Assembly: GCF_016808095.1 (NCBI RefSeq)
Contig: NC_068974.1
Coordinates: 15,996,001 to 16,060,000 of the forward strand
From: Vigna angularis
Taxonomy: Eukaryota; Streptophyta; Magnoliopsida; Fabales; Fabaceae
Length of the DNA stretch: 64,000 nt
Direction: 5' to 3'
Program-made: the position numbers and the translations under genes
Shown: positions 10,364 to 21,178 of the stretch, in pieces
How the letters are laid out: the number at the start of each line of letters is the position of its first letter
Position numbering within the stretch: position 1 is the stretch's first letter
Notes under the pieces: model-generated
Told to the model about the DNA's origin: nothing
Database searches by the model: none
The model's input: the letters and a program-made list of their open reading frames with translations, nothing else

Positions 10364-11797
10364 CTATATTTTGTTTAGATCTTCATCATCTTGAGGACTG
10401 TTCATTTTCTCTTCATTTGTTGTCTTTTGCAAGTCTTCATTTTCACCTGCATCTGATTCATCTGACTCAAGAGGTTTTACCTCAAGGTCCACAATTTCAT
10501 CAAAGACAACATGCACAGATTCTTCTATTTCAAGTACTTTCCGATTAAAAACTCTATAAGCTTTGCTAGTTAGAGAATATCCTAGAAAAATAGCTTCATC
10601 GGATTTGGAATCAAATTTTCCTAAATTTTGTTTTCCATTATTTAAGACAAAGCATTTGCATCCAAAAATTCTTAAATGTGAAACATTTGGTTTTCTTCCT
10701 TTAAAAAGTTCATAAGGAGTACATTTCAAAATTGGCCTAATAAGCATTCTATTCAGTACATAACATGCAGTACTCACAACATCAGCCCAAAATTGTTTAG
10801 GAACACTATATTCATTTAACATAGTTCTAGCAAGTTCCTCTAAGGATCTATTCTTTCTTTCTACAACTCCATTTTGTTGAGGAGTTCTAGGTGCAGAAAA
10901 ATTATGAGAAATGTCATATTCTTCACAAAAAGTTTCAAAAGATTCATTTTGAAATTCACCTCCATGATCACTTCTAATAGCCTTTATTTTCAAATCCTTT
11001 TCATTTTGAACTAAATTTGCAAACTTTTTAAATTCTTTGAAAGCTTCAGTTTTAAGAGTAAGAAACAAAGTCCAAGTATATCTTGAATAATCATCTACAA
11101 TAACTAAAGCATAATAATTTCCTCCAAAACTTTTTATCCTAGAGGGACCAAATAAATCCGTGTGCAAAAGTTCTAAGGGTTTTAAACTAGAAACAACATT
11201 TTTCGAATGAAAAGATGATTTCACTTGTTTTCCCTTTTGACATGCATCACACAATTTATTTTTCACATATTTTAGGTTTGGTAGACCAATTACTAAGTCT
11301 TTAGAAATGAGTTTATTCAATTGTTGCATATGAATATGTGCAGCTCTTTTATGCCATAGCCATGGATTTTCTTCTTTTACAACTAAACATGAAATATTCC
11401 TATTTGATGCATTTTCTAAATCAATCAAATAAATATTGTTATGCCTAATTCCTTTCAAAGCAATTTCAGAAGAATCATTTTTATAAATAGTGCAAGAATT
11501 TTGTTCGAAGGTTACCTTGAATCCTTTATCGCATAATTGACTAATGCTAATTAAGTTGTGCTTTAATCCTTCCACATATAGCACGTCTTTGATCATCAAG
11601 GTATCTTCACTTCCAATATCTCCTATTCCAAGGATTTTTCCTTTGTTGTTGTCTCCATAGGTGACAAAGCCTAGTTCCTTTTTCCGGAAGCTTGTAAATT
11701 TCTTTTTATCTCCGGTCATGTGTTTTGAACATCCACTGTCAAGACACCACATATACTTCCTTGGTTTTGATAATTCCTACAACATAAAAAGAACAAG
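10364..11797 (-). pseudogene. pol: Copia pol, protease and integrase part
   Basis: Begins around the aspartic protease active site (LDSGCSKHMTGD). Then come the GAG-pre-integrase zinc region (LWHKRAAHIH...CDACQKGK, 462-codon open part, residues about 130-170) and the integrase core with LHTDLFGP, SDHGGEFQN and PQQNGVVERKNR. This is standard copia order, with integrase before RT. Two in-frame TAG codons (11798-11800 and 11777-11779) lie between the gag-type C-terminus and the protease, and another at 10364-10366. These look like decay, or in part like suppressible stops; the sequence alone cannot tell. Confidence 0.88.
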
Positions 11798-11856
11798 CTA
11801 TTTAGGTACCCAACTACTTTGTATGGGTCCTTTGGGTTAGATTAAAAAGATTAAAA

Positions 11857-13557
11857 TTATTTTACAACCCAAGCATATCTACCACTTGGAACACCATAAT
11901 GCTTAATTTTACATTTGTTAGATGTATGACCCTTTTTCATACAATAAAAGCATGATGCAACATTTGTGTTCCTATAAGTTGTTCCTTTTTCTACCCAAGT
12001 TCTACAGGTTCTATGATTATGTTTATTTTTAGGAACATACTTATTTTTAACAACCTTATTTTCATTATTTTTACTACATTCTTCAGTGGTTGTATTTTCA
12101 GAAAAATATTTGAATTTTATGCAAGATTCACATTCATTATTAGCAACATATTTTTCTTTTTCATAATATAAAACTTTACTTTTTAAATTTTTGATTTCTT
12201 CTGCTTGATATAAAAATTTATTTTTCAAACTTCTGTTTTCTTCAGACAAATTTGTAAATTCAGTTTTCAAATTATCATTAATTTTAGAGAAATTTTCAGA
12301 AGTAATTTTCAAATTTTCATTTTCTTCAAGAATATTTTCAAAATTTAATTTTAACTCTTTGAAATCCTTTTTCAATTTCTTATGAGCTATATCTAATTTT
12401 TCGGATTCTACTAATAAAGCAGCATAAGTATCATGCAATTCAGTTTCACTATCATATTGACTAGAATTATCTGAATCGTTAGATGTACTTACTTGGCTTC
12501 CAGCGTCGTCGTCATCCGCCATTAGACATATGTTTGCTTCTTCATCAGAACTGCTCGAGTCAGAAATTGATTCGTTGTCATCGTCCCATGCGATGTATGC
12601 TCTCTTTTTCTTGAAGAACTTCTTTTCTTTCTTTTCTTCACCCTTCTTTTGATTTGGGCAGTCTGCTTTTAAATGTCCCTTTTCTCCGCAACCATAGCAT
12701 CTATAGTTTGAGGAAGATCCTTGATTTTCTCTCTTTTCGTTTCTGAATCTCCCTTTGCCTTTTGATTTCATGAACCTATTGAACCTCTTGATTAGTAAAC
12801 TCAAATTTTCATCTTCTTCTGAGTCTTCATCTTCCATTTTGCTTTTGCTCTTTTCTACCTCAGATTTGAAGGCTAGAGTCTTTTTCTTAGTTTTTTCTTC
12901 TTCTTCATCTAGTCTTCCGAGGTCAAGTTCATGCTCTCTCAACTTTCCAAATAATGCAGCCATGGTCATTGTGTTGAGATTTTGTGACTCAGAAATTGCA
13001 GTCACTTTTGGTTGCCAAGACCTGTCTAAAGATTTCAAAATTTTTATATTAAGCTCATCAGTATCGAAAGACTTACCTAATCCAATAAGATGGTTTACGA
13101 TGTTGGTGAAGCGTTTCTGAACATCTACTATTGTTTCCCCTTGCTTCATCCTGAACATTTCGTATTCCTGGATTAAGGTATTCTTTCTAGCTCTCTTAAC
13201 ATCATCTGTACCTTCATGGGTTACTCTAAGTACTTCCCACATTTCTTGTGCAGTTTTACAAATAGAAATCCTGTAAAACTCGTCAACAGTTAAAGCAGAT
13301 GAAATAATATTACGAGCTTTTACATCATTACCAAATTTTTTCTTATCTTCAGCAGTCCATTGGTCACGGGGCTTTGGTTCCTGCATATTGTTAATTGGAA
13401 CAAAAGGACCAGATACAACAGCATCCCAAATATCTATATCAATAGATTCCATAAAAATTTGCATTCTAACCTTCCAGAATGCGTAATTTTCACCTGTGAA
13501 TAGTGGTGGTCTATTGATAGAAGCACCCTCTGCAAAGGTTTGATGTGATCCTGCCAT
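11857..13557 (-). CDS. gag: Copia gag with two CCHC zinc knuckles
   Basis: I start at the ATG of MAGSHQTF (13557) because the upstream in-frame start lies inside the primer-binding site. The N-terminal 250 residues are UBN2-type copia gag (GENYAFWKVRM, WEVLRVTHEG). A zinc knuckle CYGCGEKGHLKADC lies near residue 288, then an acidic region, a long Lys/Glu/Asn coiled-coil (about 380-500) and a second knuckle CFYCMKKGHTSNKC near residue 535. It ends at TAA 11857 in a different frame from pol. Two widely spaced knuckles with a coiled coil between fit large SIRE-lineage gags. It forms the particle shell and binds element RNA. Confidence 0.9.
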   Translation of the reverse strand: MAGSHQTFAEGASINRPPLFTGENYAFWKVRMQIFMESIDIDIWDAVVSGPFVPINNMQEPKPRDQWTAEDKKKFGNDVKARNIISSALTVDEFYRISICKTAQEMWEVLRVTHEGTDDVKRARKNTLIQEYEMFRMKQGETIVDVQKRFTNIVNHLIGLGKSFDTDELNIKILKSLDRSWQPKVTAISESQNLNTMTMAALFGKLREHELDLGRLDEEEEKTKKKTLAFKSEVEKSKSKMEDEDSEEDENLSLLIKRFNRFMKSKGKGRFRNEKRENQGSSSNYRCYGCGEKGHLKADCPNQKKGEEKKEKKFFKKKRAYIAWDDDNESISDSSSSDEEANICLMADDDDAGSQVSTSNDSDNSSQYDSETELHDTYAALLVESEKLDIAHKKLKKDFKELKLNFENILEENENLKITSENFSKINDNLKTEFTNLSEENRSLKNKFLYQAEEIKNLKSKVLYYEKEKYVANNECESCIKFKYFSENTTTEECSKNNENKVVKNKYVPKNKHNHRTCRTWVEKGTTYRNTNVASCFYCMKKGHTSNKCKIKHYGVPSGRYAWVVK

Positions 13558-13576
13558 TTGAATGACTATCAAAGCA

Positions 13577-13591
13577 AGCTCTGATACCAAT
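13577..13591 (-). other. Primer-binding site of the copia element (tRNA-iMet type)
   Basis: On the minus strand TTGGTATCAGAGCT directly follows the 5' LTR end. TGGTATCAGAGC is the classic plant initiator-Met tRNA primer site. Confidence 0.92.
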
Positions 13592-14668
13592 TGTCAGAGC
13601 GGCTGCAGTGGAATGGTTAGCGTGGAATAACAAACCAAGAGGGGGGGGGGTGAATTGGTTCTTACTAAAAACGTGTGCCTTAAAAATTTCTACTCAATTA
13701 AACTTACTTAGCAAATAATAAAGACAATAAAATAGAGTAAGGATGAGAGAAATTTGCATAGATGATTTTATCCTGGTTCGGATCTTACCAATCCTACGTC
13801 CAGTCGCTTATCTCAAAACAAGATAAACAATTCACTAATCACAAAACAATTACAAACTACAATCACAAAGATACAATTTGTAAAAGTTTAGAAAACACCT
13901 CTCTTGATACCACAAGAGATGAAACAAACACCTCCTTTGAATCTTCACAAAGGATGAAACACTTCCTCCGAATACTTCACGAAGGATGACTTCCTCTTCC
14001 GAACACTTCCTTAGACGCACCAAGGATGAACCAACTATTCCTCTATCACCATAGCAGTATTTCACCAACTCTACAGACAGAGTTTCCTTAGCTGAGCAAG
14101 AGCACACAATTCTCAAGAGTTTCTGAGTATTTGAGCACAAGGGAAGAGTAGTAGTTATAGTCCTTGAGAGGAAATGAGAGTCTATTTATAGACTCATCCA
14201 AAGGCTCTTCCATTTTTCGTTTTTAGCCTTTCTGACTGTGTTAATCGATTATCTTAAGTTGCTAATCGATTAGTCACTAAAAGACAAAACAACGGATAGT
14301 CCAACAGCTCAAAAACGGCTAGTTTTTCAAACGGTCACCTTGCTAATCGATTAACAGCCCATGCTAATCGATTAGCGCTAATCGATTAACAGCCCTTGTT
14401 AATCGATTAGCATGCAGTGCTGAGCTTTTCCATTGCTCTCTGGAATAATCGATTATTTACCCCTGTTAATCGATTAGCACTACACAATTTTTGCTTCTTG
14501 GTTTATTTTTACATCACTTTTGAATGCATACATAAAACCACTAATTTCCTATGTTCATACAGTTATTACAAAAGTTACAAGTCTTCAAAAATCATTCTTC
14601 ATGAGTCTTGGTTGTTCTTGACTTGATTTAAATATCATCAAAACTTCATCTTCATCATTTTGCTAACA
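13592..14668 (-). repeat. Right (5') LTR of the copia element
   Basis: 1077 bp; same ends and eight ATCGATTA words as the left LTR. Differences I could count by eye: about 15 substitutions plus a 3-bp length difference in a G run. The following five bases (TAGAA) repeat those before the left LTR. Confidence 0.93.
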
Positions 14669-14949
14669 TAGAACTCTTTCACCACTGCTATGTTAGCTAG
14701 TGTAGGATAAGTGGCTAGTCTCTCCCAATTTTTGTTCTCCAATTGTCCAAACTGTGGAGCAAAATCAGGTATCCACCCAGCCTTTCTTTCCATCAATAGC
14801 CTTCTATCTTGGACACTATTGAAATGGCGCTCATGTTTGCGGGAAAGGAACTTGTTGGAATAGGGCCCCTTTGGTTCCTTCTCCTTCCTCTTGGATCCCA
14901 AGGTCTTGATTCTCTTGCCCGATGAGGAGGTCATCCTTAAATCAAACAT

Positions 14950-15860
14950 AATTCACAAAACCACAAGAAACATCATTAAGCATTAGTAAATCACAAACAA
15001 CTCCCTAAAACCCTTCCTATCACCGCTGAGGGCAAATAGAACCCCTCAGCACCACCTGTGCAGAGAACCAGCAAGCAAAACAAACTCAAAACACCATTCT
15101 GTAGAAATTGCGCTCAGGGGAAATTTCCGCTGAGCGACATTTCTGCGGATTTACAAAAATCATCCAAAAATGCTTATAATCTCCACCCACATGCATTCTT
15201 CCTAGTTCCATACCCAAATCAAGCAATTTAATCGTTCCAAACAATGATTAATTCATCTAATCATGCATAAAAATCAAAATCCCTCAAGAATCATGCTTAA
15301 ACAACCATGTTCATACCAATTCATGCTTTCCAAAAACCCTAGAATGTAAAATGAATGTACTTACTTGGATGGAGATGGTGAATATGTGTAGAATGCTCTA
15401 GGAATGTGCAAAAGTCAGCCCCTAACAACAATGCTCTCACACAAACCCAAACTTAGATGGAAACTTGATGCAACAATGGTTGAAAGAGGAATTTTGTGAA
15501 GGGGGAAGAAGGGAAAAGTGGAGAGAACTCTTTGGAGAGTGCTTGAGAGTGTGTGGGAAGAGTGAGATCTAAAAGTGCCTACCAAAACGCATCCTAGGGT
15601 ATGAAAAATACCTAATGGGCCAAATCCCGTTGAGCCCAATTTTAAAATCCCAGTCAGCAAAATCTGCAGTATTCGCGCTCAGCGGTAATTACCGCTGAGC
15701 GGCATATGCGACACCAGTTCTCCTTCTTCCTAGCTTGCCCTAGACGTCCTTTACCAATGCCTCTCACTTACCCAATGCATTTAGTCTCTCACATCACTCA
15801 AACATTGAATCCCTATAATGCAACTAGAACAAAACCAAAACAAACAAACAAAGAAAAATT
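14950..15860 (-). other. 5' region of the split transposon-protein element, no gene
   Basis: Upstream (minus sense) of the transposon-protein gene. Carries several CGCTGAGCGG / CCGCTCAGCG-type words (near 15118, 15133 and 15677-15705) like those in nearby gypsy LTRs. No convincing open frame is seen. It may be leader or LTR DNA of the element that carries that gene. Confidence 0.5.
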
Positions 15861-16338
15861 CAATCAACTGGGTTGCCTCCCAAGTAGCACTTGTTTAACG
15901 TCACGAGCCTGATCCAAAATCCTCCAGCACCCTTCAGTAGATGCAAATCTTCCTTACCAGCACCCATCAGTAGGTGTACATAAACATAGTATCCTTCAGT
16001 AGATACTCTTCCACCTACCATCCTTAAGTAGATGTATACCCTATAACAAACTTATAACCAAAACAAAACAAAAATACCAAAAGTTCACAATTACATCACC
16101 AAACCAAAAATTAAAGTTCTTAAACCATTGGGTTGCCTCCCAGCAATTGCTCTTTTAATGTCACTAGCTTGACCCAATAAAGCTCAAGTTCCATCTTCAA
16201 TGTTGGTGTTCATCTTTCTTTCATCACACCAACTCATCAAGTGAATGAAAGCATGATTTCAAGCTAGTTTCTAAGTGTTAAAGGTTGCTTTTAGTATCAA
16301 TTTTAAGCATGAAAATAACAGTTTTTCAACTGTTATCA
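15861..16338 (-). mobile_element. Athila-like gypsy fragment ending in an LTR 5' tip
   Basis: Contains two minus-sense TGGGAGGCAACCCA blocks (15870 and 16130 areas), a signature of the internal 3' region of Athila-like elements. About 80 bp (16255-16338) equals the first bases of the LTRs at 18746 and 22502, in reverse (minus sense TGATAACAGTTGAAAAAC). The jump from LTR tip to internal sequence within 90 bp shows a deletion or rearrangement. Several CCTTCAGTAGATG repeats lie at 15930-16030. Confidence 0.65.
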
Positions 16339-18745
16339 GTTATCAAGATACAAGCAAAAAGATGGTGACTTTGAAGATGATGTGAGGAAGGGTGTTCCAG
16401 CAAAGGTGTTGTGGTATCTTCCTATAATTCCAAGGTTTAAAAGATTATTTGCTAATGTTAAAGATGCAAAACTCATTAGATGGCATGTAGATGAACGTAA
16501 AAGAGATTATCAAATAAGGCATCCAGCTGATTGTAGTCAATGGCAAACAATAGATTCAATGTTTCCATATTTTGGAAATGATCCAAGAAACCTTAAACTT
16601 GGACTTGCTACAAATGGAATGAACCTGTACGATAACTTGAGTAGTAGACATAGCTCATGGCCTGTCATGTTAGTGATCTACAACTTACCTCCTTGGTTGT
16701 GCATGAAACATAAATACGTCATATTATATTTAATGGTTTCTGGTCCACGACAACCAGGAAACGACATTGATGTTTATTTAAGCCCGCTAGTTGAAGATTT
16801 CAAAATGTTGTGGGAGGAAGGCGTTGATGTGTTTGACGGGTACACAGGCTCCACTTTTAAGTTGCATGCCATGTTATTTTGTACAATCAATGACTTTCCA
16901 ACATATGGTAATTTGAGTGGGTATAGCACAAAGGGTCACAAAGCATGCCCTATATGTGAAGAAGGCACATGTCACCATCAACTTAAGCATGGAAAGAAAA
17001 TGGTTTACATTGGACATCGAAGATTTCTTAGTGCAAACCATCCTTTTCGTAAATTAAAAAAAGCATTTAATGAATGTCAAGAAAATTAAATAGCTCCAAC
17101 ACCTTTGAGTGGATTAGAAGTATATGAACGTGTAAAGGACATAATTGTTGTGCTTGGCAAGACAAAAAAGCAAGCCACAACTACAAACATATGGAAGAAA
17201 AGATCAATCTTCTTTGATCTCCCATATTGGAGGATGCTTGATGTGAGACATTGTATAGATGTCATGCATGCAGAGAAAAATGTGTGTGACAGTATTATTG
17301 GAACACTCCTTAATATTCAAGGCAAGACAAAAGATGGTATGAAGAGTCGCTTGGACTTGGTTGAAATGGGAATAAGAGAACAATTAGCTCCACAATCTCA
17401 TGACAAACGAACATACTTGCCTCCAACATGTCACACATTATCTAAACAAGAAAAGAGAAGTTTCTGTGAGTTTTTACACAGTGTGAAAGTTCCGCATGGT
17501 TACTCTTCCAATGTGAAACGACTTGTATCTATGAAAGATTTAAAATTACTTGGGTTAAAACCTCATGATTGTCATGTTTTAATGCAACAACTCCTACCAG
17601 TGGCGATTCGGGGAATATTGCCTAAGAATATTAGATATGCATTAACTAGATTATGCTTCTTTTTTAATGCCATTTGTAGTAAAGTTTTTGAGCCTGCATG
17701 GTTGGACTATTTGGAGAATGAGGCTAAAGTTATATTGTGTGAGTTGGAAATGTATTTCCCTCCATCATTTGTTGATATCATGGTTCACTTGATTGTACAT
17801 TTAGTAAGGGAAATTAGACTTTGTGGACCTATGTTCTTGCGATGGATGTACCCAATTGAGCGATACATGAAGATATTGAAAGGGTACGTCAAGAACCAAT
17901 ATTGTCCTGAAGCATCAATTGTTGAAAGATATATTGTAGAGGAAGCTATTGAGTTTTGTACAGAATACATATCAGAAATTGAAGCTATAAGGGTACCTAA
18001 AACTTGCCACCATGGAAGAATTGCTGGTAAAGGTACTCGAAGTTCAAAAGTGGTGACATTGGCACAACATGAAGTTATCCAAGCACATTTTTATATCGTG
18101 AATAACACTGACATTGTCCAACCCTACCTAAGTGCTCACAAAGACATTGTAAAGAGAGACTTTCTTAAAGTGGTTCAAAGAAAAAGTTCAAATTGATAAT
18201 ACAAGTTGTGATACATTGAAATGGTTAACATGTGAGCCAAACTTTGATGTCATATGTTGGAGTGGATATGATATTAATAATTGTTCATTTTATACAAAAT
18301 CTGAAGATGATAAAAGTACTATGCAAAATAATGGAGTTATGGTCGTGGCTGAATCAATGCATTTTTCTAGCTCAAAGGATAAACATCCTATTATGGCTTA
18401 AATGTCTTACTTTGGTGTAATTGAAGATATATGGATGATTGATTATACAAGTTTTAGAATTCCTGTTTTTAAATGTAAATGGGTTGATAGTAATAATGGT
18501 GTTAAAACTGATGATTTGGGTTTTACCTTGGTTGATTTACATAAGGCCAAATATACTGATAAGCCATTCATCATGGCATCTCAAGCAAAACAAGTTTTTT
18601 ATGTCAATGATCCTTCTAACAAAAGATGGTCAATTGTTCTCCAAGGAAGAACCACACATGGTACTCATCCTAATGACAATTCAACACTTGATATTTATGA
18701 GACACCATATTTCTCCACAAATATACCAACATTGGATGTTGATAC
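16339..18745 (+). pseudogene. CACTA transposase (TNP2-like) with DUF4218 and DUF4216 parts, broken
   Basis: The first readable block (16382-17089) carries the TNP2/Transposase_21 pattern: PIIPRFKRLFANVKDAK, RWHVDERKRD, IRHPADCSQWQ, GPRQPGNDIDVYLSP, LHAMLFCTIND and GHKACPICEE. The second (17105-18196) begins LSGLEVYERVKD and includes MLDVRHCIDVMHAEKNVCD and the DUF4218 region (FFNAICSKVFEP...MFLRWMYPIERYM). The third (18216-18745) is DUF4216-like (YFGVIEDIWMIDYTSFRIP). Lesions: TAA at 17087-17089, a frame change near 18190, and TAA at 18399-18401. Both ends stop abruptly at LTR tips, so the N-terminus and element ends are missing here. Such enzymes cut and paste CACTA elements; this copy cannot. 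Confidence 0.88.
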
Positions 18746-20041
18746 TAATAACAGTTGAAAAACTGTTATTTTCATGCTTAAAATTGATACTAAAAGCAAC
18801 CTTTCACACTTAGAAACTAGCTTGAAATCATGCTTTTGGTTATATTTTTAGAAATAAGAGAGCTGGACAGGTTTATGCTTGATTTCAGTGTTTTTATGCA
18901 GGTTTTAAGGTGAATTTGATGAAAGAAGTGAAGAAGAATAGAGATGGAATCAGAAAAGACATCAAAAAGTGCAAAAGGAGAAGCCGCAAGTACCGCTCAG
19001 CGGCAGTTTATCGCTGAGCGGCACTCAGGAACCCACGTTAGCTCCGCTGAGGGGTGACAAGGCCGCTGAGGGGAGAAAAACAACTCACGCACTTACCGCT
19101 GAGCGGCAGTTTACTGCTGAGCGGCACTATTTTGGGCTTGGGCCTAATTTTCTGTATTTTTAGAATAGTATATAAGCTTTAGGACGTCCTAGGGTTTGTA
19201 TCTTTGGCTGAGACGAAGCAAACACTCACTTTTCCACCCCCTTGAAGGAAGATCTTGAATGCTCAGGCTACCTCCTCCTCTTTCTAGGGTTCTATCTTTC
19301 ATTCTTTGATTATTGTTCATCTAGTTTCACCATGAATATGGTGAACTAAACCTTGTATTGTTGGGGAATCAATGTAATCTTGTGAAACTCTCATATATGG
19401 AACTTGTTTTAACATCTTATATTAAGATATATGCTTTCTTTCATCTTTAGCTAGGGTTTTTCCTCTTTGCTTATTGCTTGCTTTGTTTAACTCATTCATT
19501 GCCATGATTATTGATTTTGTCGATACGGGAACGTACGGGGAAGCCTAGATCCGGGGAATTTCTCCCAATAGCATATTGGTTTCCTTTAAGCTCTTGCACT
19601 TTAAGAACTAATTACTAGGAATGGTAGGAATTGTATGAACTCGTAATTAAGGATAGGCCTTCTTGCAAGGTGATTTAGAGAGTGGCATTAGCATTGATGA
19701 AAAGAATGATGAATTCCTAAAATATATGAGAGTGGATAAGATGAAATTGATAACCCCAACAATATACTCATCCATCTAATTCATTGATGTGTTTGCATTC
19801 TGCTCTTCTCCATTGATCAAATTCATGCATACATATTTAAATTACTGTCTTTTGCATTTAAACTTACAATCAATTTGTTCTTAAGTCTTAAATAATCAAT
19901 AAATCATATAACTAACTAGGCCGTGAGTCCTTTGGGAGAACGATACTTGGTCTTACCGAGTTTATTACTTGATACGATTCGGTCACACTTGCCGATTGTT
20001 AAACAAGTTTGTGGCGTTCGGTGTTCGTAAATTTGTCATCA
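18746..20041 (+). repeat. Athila-like LTR, plus orientation
   Basis: 1296 bp, starting TAATAACAGTTG (other family copies start TGATAACAG) and ending GTCATCA just before the primer site. Carries paired CCGCTCAGCGG / CCGCTGAGCGG words at 18985-19125 and a TATA-like TATATAAGC near 19168. Confidence 0.85.
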
Positions 20042-20068
20042 AGTTTTTGGCGTCGTTGCCGGGGACTC
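20042..20068 (+). other. Primer-binding site, Athila type
   Basis: TTTTTGGCGTCGTTGCCGGG begins two to three bases after the LTR end. TGGCGCCGTTGCCGGGGA-like sites are typical of Athila/Tat gypsy elements. Confidence 0.85.
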
Positions 20069-20311
20069 GTGGTTTAACTAGTTCATTTGTGTGATTATTG
20101 ATTATCTTTGACTTGAATTTTGAATTTTGAATTTCTGTTTTTATTTTTTCTGTTTTTATTTTATTTTATTTTATTTTATTTTTTCTGTTTTTATTTTATT
20201 TTCTGTTTTTATTTTTTCTGTTTTTATTTTTATCTTCTTATCTCTGATCTTATATCTTCTTTTATATCTTTTTGTGCTAACCAATTTTTCTAGGGATTTG
20301 TTTTCTTGTGT
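20069..20311 (+). other. gag leader, T-rich
   Basis: Leader between primer site and gag ATG, dominated by TTTTATTTTATTTTCTG-type runs (20140-20240). No coding potential. Confidence 0.7.
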
Positions 20312-21178
20312 ATGCAGGAAGTAATCCGAACTAGGAGCAAGAAAACTGCAGAACCTCTTCTTGAAGGTTTAGACGAGAGTAGACGAAGGAGAAGAATCCG
20401 TACATCTAGAGAACTTTTTCCTCCTCCAGAAACTCTGTTACAACCATCACCACAAGGTTCTGACCATAGCACTGAAAATATGGAGAATAATAATGCCAGA
20501 AGAACTCTTGCAGATTACACAAATATAGCTGGACCTCAACACTTTAACAGCATAGCAAGACCGAGGGTCAATGCAGCCAACATGGAGGTTAAACCAGCAT
20601 TAATCCAACTGGGGAAGAGTAATCAATTTAATGGGTTGTCTCACGAAAGCCCATATGAGCACCTCACAACTTTTAATGAGATCTACAACACGGTGAAAAT
20701 AAATGGGGTGTCGGACGAAGCAATCAAACTTAGCTTGTTTCCATTCTCATTAGGAGGCAATGCTAAGCTTTGGTTAAATTCTTTTCTAGAAGAAAGCTTT
20801 ACAGAGTGGGAAGCAGTGGTGACCAAGTTCCTAAACAAATACTTTCCACAATCAAAAGTAAATAAAGGGAAGCAAGAGATTTCATCATTCAGGCAAGGCA
20901 TGGAGGAATCACTGGGGCATGCATGGGACAGATATAAAAGCTTATTAAGAAAGACACCCACGCATGGTTTTGATGATGTGCAAGTAGTCCTAACCTTCCT
21001 TGGAGGTCTTGGTTCACAAACCAAGATGATGCTTGACGCCTCAGCAAGAGGAAATATCAAATGGAAAACTCCAGAGGAAGCTACAGAAGTCATTGACAAT
21101 ATGGCTACTAATGACAATGAGCTCAACAGTGAAAGAGAAGCTCCTATACAACAAAAAGGAGTTCTAAAGGACTCATGA
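20312..21178 (+). pseudogene. gag: Athila-like gag, truncated
   Basis: The ATG at 20312 (MQEVIRTRSKK) is chosen because the same start occurs in the second family copy at 63787. Shared landmarks are EPLLEGLD and RRTLADYTNIAGP. The retrotransposon-gag core lies at about residues 105-240 (ESPYEHLTTFNEIYNTVK, FPFSLGGNAKLWLNS, FLNKYFPQSK). The final codons (from about 21166) are not gag: they are the antisense of the inverted LTR, so the C-terminus including any zinc knuckle is lost at that junction. The frame is otherwise uninterrupted. Confidence 0.85.

Larger units (their letters stand above)
5842..14668 (-). mobile_element. SIRE/Maximus-like Ty1-copia retrotransposon, degenerate
   Basis: A complete structural unit of 8827 bp on the minus strand. 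It has two direct LTRs (TGTCAGAGC...CTAACA in plus orientation), the 5-bp target duplication TAGAA at 5837-5841 and 14669-14673, a methionine-tRNA primer site next to the right LTR and a purine tract next to the left LTR. Gene order is gag, protease-integrase, RT-RNase H (copia order), then an extra 377-codon frame after pol. An extra frame in that position, long LTRs and a coiled-coil gag point to the SIRE/Maximus lineage. The LTRs differ at roughly 15 positions by eye, so the insertion is recent but not current. Stops between gag and pol and inside pol make this copy unlikely to be autonomous. Confidence 0.9.
3892..14949 (-). pseudogene. 'Putative plant transposon protein' gene, split by three later events
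   Basis: Minus-strand gene read in pieces. 14949-14669 is the N-terminal part (basic start, then WIPDFAPQFGQ and 'NWERLATYPTLANIAVVKEFY'). 5836-5209 is the central domain (FYTNARR, YVRGHSIRY, INRFLN, then RALFLYCVLRGMSINI). 5125-4905 is a Trp-rich part, and 3978-3892 is an acidic Asp/Glu tail ending DDNMG-stop. The central pattern fits the plant-specific Pfam family I know as 'putative plant transposon protein', common in LTR-element internal regions; its function is unknown. Breaks: the copia element 5842-14668, a CACTA element 3979-4904, a CA/TA microsatellite expansion near 5096-5167, and an in-frame TAG at about 5559 where the family usually has a coding codon. Reading across each insertion restores family order, which supports the model. 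Confidence 0.7.

Noticed and set aside
12755..13120. 121-aa Ser-rich plus-strand frame
   Set aside because: Antisense of copia gag.
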